Of a stretch of DNA of 43,414 nt, positions 17,698-27,107 are shown one piece after another. Below the pieces are notes generated by a model. That model worked only from the letters and a program-made list of their open reading frames with translations, searched no databases and had not been told where the DNA came from. The position numbers and the translations under genes are program-made. The stretch's first letter is position 1. The number at the start of each line of letters is the position of its first letter. The DNA comes from Saprospiraceae bacterium (lineage in GTDB: Bacteria > Bacteroidota > Bacteroidia > Chitinophagales > Saprospiraceae). The stretch covers positions 1 through 43,414 of the forward strand of contig JAGPCT010000028.1 in NCBI GenBank assembly GCA_018057925.1, in the 5' to 3' direction.

Positions 17698-20307
17698 TTA
17701 TTGATTGATAATAGAATAGATGTGTATGACTGATTTATTAATCTTATCGATACTTTCAAGGTAATTCAAACGAATTGATGTCGCATCCTGCAAGGCATGC
17801 AAATACTCCAAATATCCGGTATCACCGGTTTTATAGCCCAATCTTGCCGTTGTGACAATTTCATTTGCATTGTCCAATGCCTTTTCATGATAATATTGAT
17901 ATTCCAGAACATCCATTTTGTATTGTCTGATAGCATTGCTTAATGAAGCCTTTAAATCCCATTGTTTTTGTTCGATGGCTGCCTCAATTGATTGCTGATT
18001 ATACTCCAATGAACGTATCTTTGCCTTAGAGGTGTTCCGGCTCAATGGAATAGCTATTCCCGCCGTAACGAAATGGAATCTTTTCCTTCCATCATAATAC
18101 TGTTCAGACTGACCTATCTGCTGATATCCGATTAATGATTGATTGGTATAATTTAAGGTAAATTCCGGCAAACTTTCTGCTTTGGTCACTTTCACCTTTT
18201 TGTCAATTAAATTTACTTCCTGATTCAGCTCTTGTATAACCGGGTGAGCTGCTATGGACATGCTATCTACCAAAACATTAATTTCAAGTGGCTTAAAGTC
18301 TGCAAATTCCACTACTTCAATGATATTATCTGTATTTAACAACGCTTTTAACTCTGTATAAGCATCCTCAAGTTGAAAATTATTTTTAACAATCATAAGA
18401 GAGATTTCACCCCGTCTTGCTTCCATTGTACTGATATCAACTCTCTTTGAATCTCCTGTCTTATGCTTTACTTGCGCAATAGATATTGATTCCTCATACA
18501 GGCTATCCAAGTATCTAAGGTGATCTTCCTGATGAAGTAAAAACTGAATTTGATAAAAACTTATTCTAACACGCTCTTTAATATTCAATAAAGAAAGTTC
18601 TCGTTGCACTTGAGCTGCTTCCACTTCTGCCAAAGCATAATTACGACGGGCTTTGAATACCGTTGGATATGGTATTGATTGAGATACTTGAAATGAATTA
18701 TCAAACTTATAGCTACTATATTGGCCAATCTGCACGGCGAACTCTGTTTTCGGTAGTTCGATGGCTGCTTTTTCCTGGCTCTGCATTTGCAGTATATAAA
18801 GTTCCTTAGAGCGCAATTCAGCATTATTTTTTATCGCCAATTGTACAGCTTCCTCCGGAGATTTTATTTTAACACTCTGTGCATTTGCCTGCAATCCCAT
18901 TGTTGAAAACAACACAATAATCAAAGAGACAACCGTTTTCATTTTCTTTTTAGAGTTAAAATTAAATAATATATAAAGCAATGGTAGCAAGAATAATGTC
19001 AGAAATGTTGCAGAAATCAATCCTCCTATCACTACCGTGGCTAAAGGCTTTTGAACTTCTGCGCCTGAACTCTGGGAAAGTGCCATTGGTAAAAAACCTA
19101 ACGACGCTACTGTTGCCGTCATAAGAACCGGTCGAAGCCTATCTTTTGTTCCAGCTTTAACCCTAGCCAACACGTCCTCAATTCCGGATTTCTCCAGCAG
19201 ATTAAAGGTTCCAATAAGCACTATTCCATTGAGTACTGCCACACCAAACAAGGCAATAAACCCAATTCCTGCACTAATACTGAATGGCATATCCCTTAGT
19301 ACTAAAGCAAAAATACCGCCTATGGCACTCATCGGAATTGCGGTATAAACCAATATCGCTTGTTTAAAGGAATGAAATGCAAAGAACAACAAAATAAATA
19401 TCAACAACAGTGCTGCCGGAACAGCAACCATCAATCGCTGGCTGGCTTTCTCTAAATTTTCAAATTGCCCGCCAAACGTAACATAATATCCCACCGGCAA
19501 AGTCACTTTTTCTCCAAGCCGATCTTCAATATCCGTCACCACACTTTTAACATCTCTACCCATCACATTAAATCCAATAACTATCCTGCGCTTGCCATCT
19601 TCACGGCTTATCTGAGCCGGTCCCATCTGATACCCGATGGTTGCTACTTGTGATAAAGGTATTTGAAGTCCACCGGGTGTGGGTATCATCAAGTCGGAGA
19701 CATCAGAAATATCATGTCGATAAGAGGTGTCCAGTCTGACAACAAGATCATAGCGTCTTTCATCTTCCAATACCTGGCCGGCAACTTTTCCTGCAAAGGC
19801 CGCACTTAAGACATCATTGATATCTTCTATATTCAACCCATAATTTGCCATACGGACTCTATCATATACCACATTTATCTGAGGAAGCCCGGAGACCTGT
19901 TCGACGACAGGAGTTGTCACACCTTTTATTCCTTTAATCTCTCTGCTCACTTCTTCTGCGTAATGTGTTAGCGTATCCATATTTTCACCAAAAATCTTGA
20001 TAGCGACATCCTGCCTTATTCCGGTCATTAATTCATTAAAACGCATCTGTATCGGTTGATTCGCTTCAAAAAATATGCCGGGTATCACCTCCAACTTTTC
20101 CATCATCTCATTTGCCAGTTGAGCATACGTTTTTTTCTCCTTCCATTCTTCTTTTGGTTTTAATATTATCATCATATCAGAGACCTCGGGAGGCATAGGA
20201 TCCACCGGCACCTCAGCAGATCCGGTTTTTCCGACCACCAGCCTCACTTCATCAAAACTTTTCAATATTCTGGATGCCTGCATTGATGTTTCGATACTTT
20301 GACTCAA
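17698..20307 (-). pseudogene. CusA-TolC fusion, 3' part after an internal stop
   Basis: This 869-codon frame is in the same reading frame as the 5' part and continues it after a TAA and three codons. About residues 1-450 are the second half of a CusA/CzcA RND pump (porter segments such as MRFNELMTGIRQDVAIKIFG, then the second set of six membrane helices). From about 455 comes a leader-like hydrophobic segment (MKTVVSLIIVLFSTMGLQA) and a TolC-like outer-membrane factor domain to the end. CusA-TolC fusions are known in Bacteroidota. The listed start is a TTG with no special support; on its own the piece lacks half the porter domain and the first membrane bundle. Confidence 0.85.
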
Positions 20308-20316
20308 CGAACTCCC

Positions 20317-20319
20317 TTA
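20317..20319 (-). other. In-frame TAA inside the CusA-TolC gene
   Basis: The codon following DFAFHCILP reads TAA and the frame then continues GSSLSQSIET with no shift: the two open frames are separated by exactly 9 bp beyond the stop. From my memory of homologues, Gln is usual at this place (ILPQGTSLSQ), so one C-to-T change of CAA would explain it. Confidence 0.85.
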
Positions 20320-22053
20320 TGGCAAAATACAATGAAAAGCAAAATCTCCTTCTTGCAATTGAGGAATAAATTCACCTCCTAATCGACTGAATATCAAAAG
20401 GCTGATTCCGAATAATATCAATGCACCGAAAACAACCCAATATTTAAAACGTATTGCCCGGTCTAATAATGGTTGATACACTGCTGTCAACTTGTCCATC
20501 ATTCGATCAGAAAATGATGGCTTTTGCGATACTTTACGCGATAAGAACAAAGAACTCATCACAGGAATGTAGGTCAAAGAAAGAATAAGTGCGCCCAAAA
20601 TGGCAAAGCTAATGGTCTGAGCCATAGGCACAAACATCTTTCCCTCTATTCCAGTCATAGTAAGGATGGGGAAATATACTATTAATATTATTATCTGACC
20701 AAATGCAGCCGAATTCATCATTTTTTCAGCACTTTCTTCTACAACACCATCCATTTCAGCCCGACTCAGCTGAACTTTCTCTTTACGCAACGCCATAACA
20801 TGCAGTGTAGATTCAACAATGATTACCGCGCCATCGACAATTAGTCCAAAGTCTATAGCTCCCAAGCTCATCAGATTGGCACTAACTCCAAATACATTCA
20901 TTAAACCGAGTGCAAAGAGCATTGACAGCGGAATTGCTGAAGCTACAATCAAGCCAGCCCTAAGATTACCTAAAAATAAAACCAAAACAAAAATGACAAT
21001 AAGTGCACCTTCCAACAAGTTTCTCTCTACAGTCCCCATTGCTCTTTTTACAAGGTCTGTACGGTCTAAAAATGGTTCTATGACGACATCATCAGGCAAA
21101 GATTTCTGAATAGAAGGAATCTTTGCCTTGATACGATTTACGACTTCAGCACTATTGGCACCTTTCAACATCATTATGACGCCTCCGACAGCATCCTTTT
21201 CACCATTGTATGTCATTGCACCATATCGAAGAGCACTGCCAAAACGCACTTCTGCGACATCTTCTATAAAAATGGGGACTGAGCCAGTCACATCTTTGAC
21301 CGCTATATTCCTGATGTCCTCTAATGATGTTACCAATCCTATTCCTCTGATAAAATAGGCATGTGGTTTTTTGTCTATATACGCACCTCCGGTATTTTGG
21401 TTGTTTTTCTCCAATGCATTGAAAATATCTGCAATGCTCACACCCATTGCTTTAAGTCGATTGGGGTTGACCGCTACCTCATATTGCTTCAATTCACCAC
21501 CAAATCCATTGACTTCGGCAATCCCTTCTGTTCCATTAAATTGCCTTGCAACTATCCAATCCTGCATCGACCGCAAGTCCATAGCACTATACTTCTCTTC
21601 ACTTCCCTTCTTAGGGTGGAGAATATATTGATAAATCTCACCAAGACCCGTACTCACCGGCCCCATCTCTGGCTTACCTATTCCCTTAGGTATATCATCT
21701 TCTGCTTCTTTAAGCTTCTCATTGATGAGTTGACGAGCAAAGTATATATCAACATCATCTTTAAATACTACCGTTATAGTCGAAAGACCAAACCTGGATA
21801 TACTCCTAGTCTCCTCTATGTCCGGGAGGTTGGCAATACTTTGCTCAATGGGAAAAGTAACCTGTTGCTCAACTTCTTGTCCCGCAAGAGTTGGACATAC
21901 CGTTATTATCTGAACCTGATTGTTGGTAATGTCTGGAACAGCATCTATCGGAATCTTTGTCGCACTCCACCCACCCCAAATCACAAGAACAATGGTCAAC
22001 AAACCGATAATTAGTTTGTTCTTTAAACTAAATTGTATTATTCTATTTAACAT
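20317..22053 (-). pseudogene. CusA-TolC fusion, 5' part up to an internal stop
   Basis: The first 578 codons of a CusA/CzcA-type heavy-metal RND pump. They cover the first membrane helix (KLIIGLLTIVLVIWGG), the first porter domain (VPDITNNQVQIITVCPTLAGQEVE), and the first membrane bundle with DFGLIVDGAVIIVE near 400, which holds the acidic residues used in proton transfer. The piece ends in the second porter domain at GGEFIPQLQEGDFAFHCILP. Together with the 3' part and the lost codon the gene would be about 1,451 codons, a normal size for the CusA-TolC fusions. No other defect is seen, so the lesion looks young or is not real. Confidence 0.88.
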
Positions 22054-22191
22054 TTAAACTAAATGATTGGATAATAAATAAATGAAATAACCCTAACACC
22101 TAATACTATTTATATATTTCATTTATAAATATATAAATATAAGTTCAATATTCGATGTTCTCAACGAAGTCGGAATAATTAAGCTCCGATT

Positions 22192-22512
22192 TTACCCAAT
22201 CTTAGGAGGCTGCCAAATAAAGTCTTTGTAGGAAGAAATAAAATTAATGTCTTTAAATGAGGATTGCTCACTGACCAATTTTCGCCAGATAGGCAGTGAC
22301 AGTATATTTTCATGAGTTTTTAAGACAAAAAAAGCCCCACAACAGTTACACATGCAAAATGGACTGCAATTGTCTATCGGCAGATGATTTGACTTTGATT
22401 CAAGTTGAAAAGTTACTGTTTCGGATGAGGATTTAGATAGGTGCATATCCTTACATGGCATGATTGTCAGTGCCAGAAAATATAAACTAAATATCAGTAG
22501 AAATATTTTCAT
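22192..22512 (-). CDS. Small Cys-rich exported protein (DUF6660-like)
   Basis: A 106-residue protein with a short signal peptide (KIFLLIFSLYFLALTI) and a cluster NCSPFCMCNCCGAFF near residues 68-83. This arrangement matches the small DUF6660-like proteins found beside CusA/CusB pumps in Bacteroidota. The Cys residues could bind a metal such as copper, but this is inference. It lies between the TonB receptor and the pump genes, on the same strand. It is separated from the receptor by a mini-repeat hairpin that might act as a partial terminator. Confidence 0.7.
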   Translation of the reverse strand: MKIFLLIFSLYFLALTIMPCKDMHLSKSSSETVTFQLESKSNHLPIDNCSPFCMCNCCGAFFVLKTHENILSLPIWRKLVSEQSSFKDINFISSYKDFIWQPPKIG

Positions 22513-22606
22513 CCTTATTAAAATGCAAAGCTATACAATTTTTAATCAAACTTCTTTATTGTTTTTTGTACAATAAAATTTCACCTTTGCTATTAATAAT
22601 GCTTTA

Positions 22607-22646
22607 AATCCCAATTCCGCATTAGAAAAATGCTGAATTTGGGATT
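22607..22646 (-). repeat. End-to-end miniature derivative of the 151-bp repeat
   Basis: AATCCCAATTCCGCATT at 22607-22623 and ATGCTGAATTTGGGATT at 22630-22646 form a hairpin with a six-base loop. The left arm matches the left end of the repeat (CCCAAATTCCGCATTAGA) and the right arm its right end (CTGCTGAATTCGGG); everything between is missing. It overlaps the stop codon of the TonB receptor and may work as its terminator. Confidence 0.65.
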
Positions 22647-24708
22647 AAAAATTGACCCCCAATCTTGCAAAATAACTTCGACCTTGATTGATAAACTGAT
22701 ATCCGGCAACTCGATGACCGCCTTTGTTATCACCACCTGTAATGGTTGTATAAGTAGTGTCTAAGATATTCTTACACCCCACCACCAATTGAATCTTTTC
22801 CTTCCACAAATAACGATTGAAGGACAAATCCATAAATGAAGCCGAACTGACACTCGATACGCTTACCTCACCAAATTCCACACTATACAAGGGCTGCGAA
22901 CCGGCATACCTGTAATTAAAAGAACTCCCTACTTTCAACACCGGAATCATATAATTAACTGTAGCAGAACAATCCACTACGCGCCCATCGTGAGGCACAC
23001 TCCCAGATTCAACGACCGTGTTCCAAAACCCCAAACTCCCCGCCAACGTCCAATTAAGTTGCTTCCATGTACCACTTAAATCTAATTGAGCACCGGAAAC
23101 ATCATAATTATCCACATTGCTGTAATTGTATTTTAGCGTCTCGTATTGAAACAATGAAATCTTATCTTTTATTTCAGTACGATACCCGTTCAACTTGACA
23201 TTGAACCAACCACAGGGTTCATATTGCGCAGTCAGCTGTATATCATTTGACTTTTCGGGTTTCAAGTTAATATTTCCTATGATATAATGATTGACATCAA
23301 TAAATTCGATATACAACTCTTTTAAATCCGGGCTTCGATACCCTTGAGCGTAAGATGCCCTCAACGTGATATATTTGCCTATGTCATATTTTGCTTTGAT
23401 TCCGGAAGTATAATTCAGGCCATATACATTTTGAGATACCAATCGACCAGAATAAGAAAGGTTAAGCCCTTTGAAGAAGGAATATCTGATATCCGTGTAA
23501 TATGCCCATTCCGACAACGTAGCAACATCTGAGGTTGGGTCTTCGACTTTTATCCGACCACCTCTTCCTGCATCATGCGTGTAATTGATGCCCCCGATCA
23601 CTTCCAGATGGGGATTGACTCTCATAGAAAGGTTTAATCTATTATAAAATGAGTTAAAACGTGAAGTATCAGATAAAGTAAGGGCTTCATCGTAACTATT
23701 CTGCTGAAACTCATACCGCTTGTTATCTACTTGTCTTTTAAACTGATTGAAAGCAGATGTAAATTCTACATATACCTTTCTAAATAAATGCCCGTCATAA
23801 GTAAGCGATACATCCTCTCGCGCAGTTAGAAACTGATCATCCAATGCATAAGGCTTAAACTGTGGTCTTTTTACTGCTCCATAATCTACTATATCTTCGT
23901 GGCTAATATCATATTTAAGTATTAGCGAATTCTCCAAATTAATTTTATATTTAAGTGTTCCTCCCCCACTAAGCTGATTCTTTGGATTCCAAGGATACTT
24001 AGCCCGAGTATTGACCGCTCCATCCGGCAGACTATACTTCTCGATAAGTCGCAAACTGTCAATTGGATATTTATCGTATTTAAAAAAACGACCTCGTAAA
24101 TCAACATACCACTTTTTTGTCTGTATTCCGGTATTTAACATGTGATTCTGAACACCTATCGATTCCCATTGTGTGCTCCCACTCAGATTCCACAATTGCT
24201 TCTGACTGTTACAAGTAATGATATTGATGACGCCTCCGGCTGCATTGTTGCCATAGATTGTGGACAAAGGCCCCTCAATGACTTCAATTTGCTTCACATT
24301 ATTCAATGGCACTTGTGATATATCAATTGCACCATCCAACCTTCCTATCATAGGCACACCATCAATAAGGATAGCTACATTGGCCGAAGAAATACCTCTC
24401 AATCTAAGCTGTGTGCCCAAAATCGGATCATAATCAAATCGTACTGAAGGAAGTAAAAGTAAAGCTTCTTCTAAATTATTGACACCTCTCTTTTGAAGCG
24501 TCTCTGCTTTTAATATTTCAATTGAATGCAATGCTTTACGTATGTGTGTCGGCTTATATTCAGCCGTATGGACATATTCTTCAAGGACAACCTGTCTTTC
24601 AATACTGTCTAAAAACTCTTGTGTGGGCCCTGATTGTGCCAGACTAATATTCGTCAAAAATAAGGTCAGTATAAAAGTAAAAGTAATCCTGAATAACATC
24701 CATTTCAT
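22645..24708 (-). CDS. TonB-dependent outer-membrane receptor
   Basis: About 687 residues. A signal peptide (RITFTFILTLFLTNISLA) is followed by a plug domain containing IEILKAETLQKRGVNNLEEA, LRLRGISSANVAILIDGVP and the typical IEVIEGPLSTIYGNNAAGG, then a 22-strand barrel with many aromatic turns; the chain ends ...ARLGVNF, with a terminal Phe as usual for barrels. No carboxypeptidase-like N-terminal extension is present, so it resembles BtuB/HmuR receptors rather than SusC. The HmuY-like gene just upstream (67 bp) suggests haem or a metal complex as substrate. The start at ATG 24708 is preferred over a GTG at 24756, which would place 16 odd residues ahead of the signal peptide. Confidence 0.9.
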   Translation of the reverse strand: MKWMLFRITFTFILTLFLTNISLAQSGPTQEFLDSIERQVVLEEYVHTAEYKPTHIRKALHSIEILKAETLQKRGVNNLEEALLLLPSVRFDYDPILGTQLRLRGISSANVAILIDGVPMIGRLDGAIDISQVPLNNVKQIEVIEGPLSTIYGNNAAGGVINIITCNSQKQLWNLSGSTQWESIGVQNHMLNTGIQTKKWYVDLRGRFFKYDKYPIDSLRLIEKYSLPDGAVNTRAKYPWNPKNQLSGGGTLKYKINLENSLILKYDISHEDIVDYGAVKRPQFKPYALDDQFLTAREDVSLTYDGHLFRKVYVEFTSAFNQFKRQVDNKRYEFQQNSYDEALTLSDTSRFNSFYNRLNLSMRVNPHLEVIGGINYTHDAGRGGRIKVEDPTSDVATLSEWAYYTDIRYSFFKGLNLSYSGRLVSQNVYGLNYTSGIKAKYDIGKYITLRASYAQGYRSPDLKELYIEFIDVNHYIIGNINLKPEKSNDIQLTAQYEPCGWFNVKLNGYRTEIKDKISLFQYETLKYNYSNVDNYDVSGAQLDLSGTWKQLNWTLAGSLGFWNTVVESGSVPHDGRVVDCSATVNYMIPVLKVGSSFNYRYAGSQPLYSVEFGEVSVSSVSSASFMDLSFNRYLWKEKIQLVVGCKNILDTTYTTITGGDNKGGHRVAGYQFINQGRSYFARLGVNF

Positions 24709-24775
24709 CTTTAAAGCCACAAATTTAAAAAAAGAAGGGCAGACTACTATACCCACCCTCCATTCAAGACAACGA

Positions 24776-26026
24776 TCAATTTAAAACAACAATTGAATGA
24801 GTAGCTCTCCAGTCTCTTCCATCCATAATAATCCGGTAAATCCCTGATTCGATATTGGTTGGTAGATAAATGGGTTGATTGGAATTTGATTCTTTGCTCA
24901 GCACAGTTTGTCCAAGACTATTTATTAGGCGAACTAACACTTGTTCGTTTCTTGGTACCTTAATGTTTACGACATCGCTTGCAGGATTGGGGAAGCACAG
25001 CATATCGACGACCTTCACATTATTCTGCACACTATTCGTTGCCAGTTTAGTCCGTTCTACAGTAACTGTTCCGGTGCCTGACCCTGAAAAGTCCACAAAT
25101 ACTAGCTTATACTTGTCTCCATTTTTTGTTTTTACAAAATTGGCGCGGTCTTCATCAATAATCCAACCGGACGTAAAATCATAGGATTTCCATTCATGTC
25201 CTATAGTGGTAGGCGCCGATGAATACCCGGATGCATAATCTTCTTCTTTCACCGTACTAACATCTACACCATCCGCTACAACCGCCTGTGTGCCGGGGGC
25301 CAATAAAAATCCGGTTACTGAGTAATCCAAAAATACGCCCGGTGTATCTTCCAATGGAGTGATATATCTTAAAAATACCAGATCGTAGTCATTGCTTATA
25401 TTGACAATCTTTTTTGAATCCAACGAATAATGTACTATTGAATTAACACCATTAGTTGTTCTAGCAACCGAATCAATAACTTCATTGGAATTGTCTAATT
25501 GGGCATATCGAAAGTAATAATATCCACCCCTATAAGAATCAACCTTTAGCTTTACGAATTCTCCGTTTCTTTTCTTGACGACATACACCTTATCTCCTAC
25601 AATCTGATGATTCTGAGGATTGTACTTGCCCCACCCATAATCAAATGGGTCATTAGGATTCTTTACTTCGTTAAATGCGCCATCTGTCCAATTTGCCTCT
25701 TTATTATACAACTGCAAAGAATCGTAAAATATAGAAATATCTGTAATGGGCTGATTCCAGTCGGTAGTCGGTGCAAGAAAAAGCTTGACCGGACTAGCAG
25801 AAAGGGAAGCCGACTCATTGATAAAAACGCCGGCGTCTGTTTGTCCAATATTGGAAAATGCTATATCCCATGCATCATTGTTGACAACCTGAACTGCGCC
25901 CGTCGAAAGACTGTAGTAGGCCTGCTGACTATATTGTGCACCTGTCGAAACTTCATCATACGATTGTGCTTTAAGACCTATGCTGCAAAATGTGCAAATA
26001 AAAAATAGAATAAAGTTCTGTTTCAT
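24776..26026 (-). CDS. HmuY-family secreted protein with a T9SS sorting domain
   Basis: A 416-residue secreted protein. After a signal peptide (KQNFILFFICTFCSIGLKA) comes a HmuY-like region: YYSLSTGAVQVVNNDAWDIAFSN without long gaps, then GDKVYVVKKRNGEFVKLKV and GGYYYFRYA. HmuY of oral Bacteroidota binds haem and passes it to HmuR. The last 75 residues (CFPNPASDVVNIKV...SGIYRIIM...) are a type A C-terminal sorting domain, so the protein should be exported through T9SS and end on the cell surface or outside. A TonB receptor follows directly. Haem-ligand residues cannot be picked out with confidence. Confidence 0.85.
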   Translation of the reverse strand: MKQNFILFFICTFCSIGLKAQSYDEVSTGAQYSQQAYYSLSTGAVQVVNNDAWDIAFSNIGQTDAGVFINESASLSASPVKLFLAPTTDWNQPITDISIFYDSLQLYNKEANWTDGAFNEVKNPNDPFDYGWGKYNPQNHQIVGDKVYVVKKRNGEFVKLKVDSYRGGYYYFRYAQLDNSNEVIDSVARTTNGVNSIVHYSLDSKKIVNISNDYDLVFLRYITPLEDTPGVFLDYSVTGFLLAPGTQAVVADGVDVSTVKEEDYASGYSSAPTTIGHEWKSYDFTSGWIIDEDRANFVKTKNGDKYKLVFVDFSGSGTGTVTVERTKLATNSVQNNVKVVDMLCFPNPASDVVNIKVPRNEQVLVRLINSLGQTVLSKESNSNQPIYLPTNIESGIYRIIMDGRDWRATHSIVVLN

Positions 26027-26091
26027 TTTAAACCTTTTAAATAATTAATGCTCACAAAAAGATAATCCAATTATTTTATAATTATCGAAAG

Positions 26092-26099
26092 CAAAAGTA
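26092..26099 (-). promoter_or_regulatory. Possible -7 box ahead of the HmuY gene
   Basis: Minus-strand TACTTTTG matches TAnnTTTG and lies 65 bp before the ATG at 26026. No TTTG box is present at the usual distance. Confidence 0.35.
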
Positions 26100-26258
26100 A
26101 GATAATTATTTAGAATCATTACAGATAAGGTTAATTAAATTAAAATTAAATTTTATTTAATAAAAGCAAGTTGTTTATGAATCAATATTTCGAATTAGGT
26201 AATTTCATAATCGTTATATACCTTACAATCAACTACTTAATAAATTTATTGGAAGAAT

Positions 26259-26327
26259 TTGTCCATCGAAATGTCCCTTATAATCAGCATTATTCGGTTT
26301 AGAAAAACCTCTATTGCCTAATTCTGA
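26259..26327 (+). repeat. Decayed partial copy of the 151-bp repeat
   Basis: The right half only. TCCATCG, CCCTTATAATCAGCA, TTCGGTTT and TTGCCTAATTC follow the order of the full copies, with many changes. Confidence 0.6.
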
Positions 26328-26414
26328 CTAACCAAATCACAATTCGTTAAGTATCAAAACAATATACTTCATCCATTCGAAATAAATACGCGACATCATG
26401 GTATCCTATATTTC

Positions 26415-26565
26415 AACCCAAATTCTGTATTAGATAAATGCGGAATCGATTTACGACTCGTAATCAATGGTTTACAGTAACCATTGAAACGATTCGTATC
26501 TCGGGATTAACCCTCATAATCAGCACTATACGGCTTTACAAAACCTTTACTGCTGAATTCGGGTC
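26415..26565 (+). repeat. 151-bp dispersed three-hairpin repeat, copy 2
   Basis: From AACCCAAATTC to GAATTCGGGT. In the first hairpin two C-to-T changes (TTCTGTAT against ATGCGGAA) keep pairing as G:U. The middle hairpin is CAATGGTT-acagt-AACCATTG. Confidence 0.9.
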
Positions 26566-26832
26566 CAATCTACAGAGAAAAATATAAAATATTTTAAAAA
26601 CACTGTTAAGATTTTCACACTACCGGTATTAATCAATATCGATAGGTAATTCTTATAGGTTTTTATGGGTCAAAAAGTTGAACCAACAATATATTTTCAG
26701 TCATGTATTCGCCAGATCTATAGCAGTTTAATATATAAAATTCTTGCTAAGAAATTGATTTTGAAATAAGTGCGGCACTTCCAGGGACATATTTAGTCAC
26801 TGTTTCATCAGCAGAAGGAACAAAAACGATCA

Positions 26833-26975
26833 AACCCAAATTCCTCATTAGACAATTGCGAAATCGATCTACGACTCATAATCAATGGTTACAGGAATTA
26901 TTGAAACGATTAGCACTTCGAGGTTTTCCTCATTATCAGTATTCTTGTATTTTGGAAAACTCAATTACTGAATAT
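26833..26975 (+). repeat. Decayed copy of the 151-bp repeat
   Basis: The left end AACCCAAATTCCTCATTAG is well kept; the right part is strongly changed (TCAGTATTCTTGTATTTTGG...). The middle hairpin CAATGGTT/AATTATTG survives through two G:U pairs. Confidence 0.75.
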
Positions 26976-26984
26976 AGTAAAAAA

Positions 26985-27049
26985 TATACTCTCTGAATCA
27001 GCACTATTCAATATATTTTGAAGTATGTAGCGCTGACTAAGAGGGTATA
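26985..27049 (-). repeat. 65-nt long hairpin downstream of the 464-residue protein gene
   Basis: TATACTCTC...TCAGC pairs with GCTGA...GAGGGTATA, with small internal loops. It sits about 60 bp after the stop of the minus-strand gene at 27108 and could end its transcript. It also shares AATCAGCACTA with the 151-bp repeat. Confidence 0.5.
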
Positions 27050-27107
27050 TCAGATTTAATATTAAAGGAGAAAGTTTAGTAAATACCAACTCTCACATCA
27101 GAAGTCA

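Larger units (their letters stand above)
26041..27107. other. 1.07-kb gene-free region rich in repeats
   Basis: No credible gene is found. The region holds one full and one decayed copy of the 151-bp repeat, a partial decayed copy, and a separate 65-nt hairpin near 27 kb, all listed separately. It is the densest repeat cluster in the window. Confidence 0.7.

Noticed and set aside
20308-20320. A frameshift between the two CusA parts
   Set aside because: The distance between the parts is a multiple of three and the frame is identical on both sides, so the lesion is a stop codon rather than an indel.
21361-22014. 217-codon open frame on the plus strand
   Set aside because: It is antisense to the well-conserved CusA coding sequence and shows no domain.
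26415-26975. Repeat copies as integron attC sites
   Set aside because: The ends AACCC...GGGTT are in the wrong sense for RYYYAAC...GTTRRRY, no integrase is seen, and the genes between copies are ordinary chromosomal genes.
26041-27107. A CRISPR array in the repeat cluster
   Set aside because: The copies are about 150 bp, diverged and irregularly spaced, with no short direct repeats and no cas genes.
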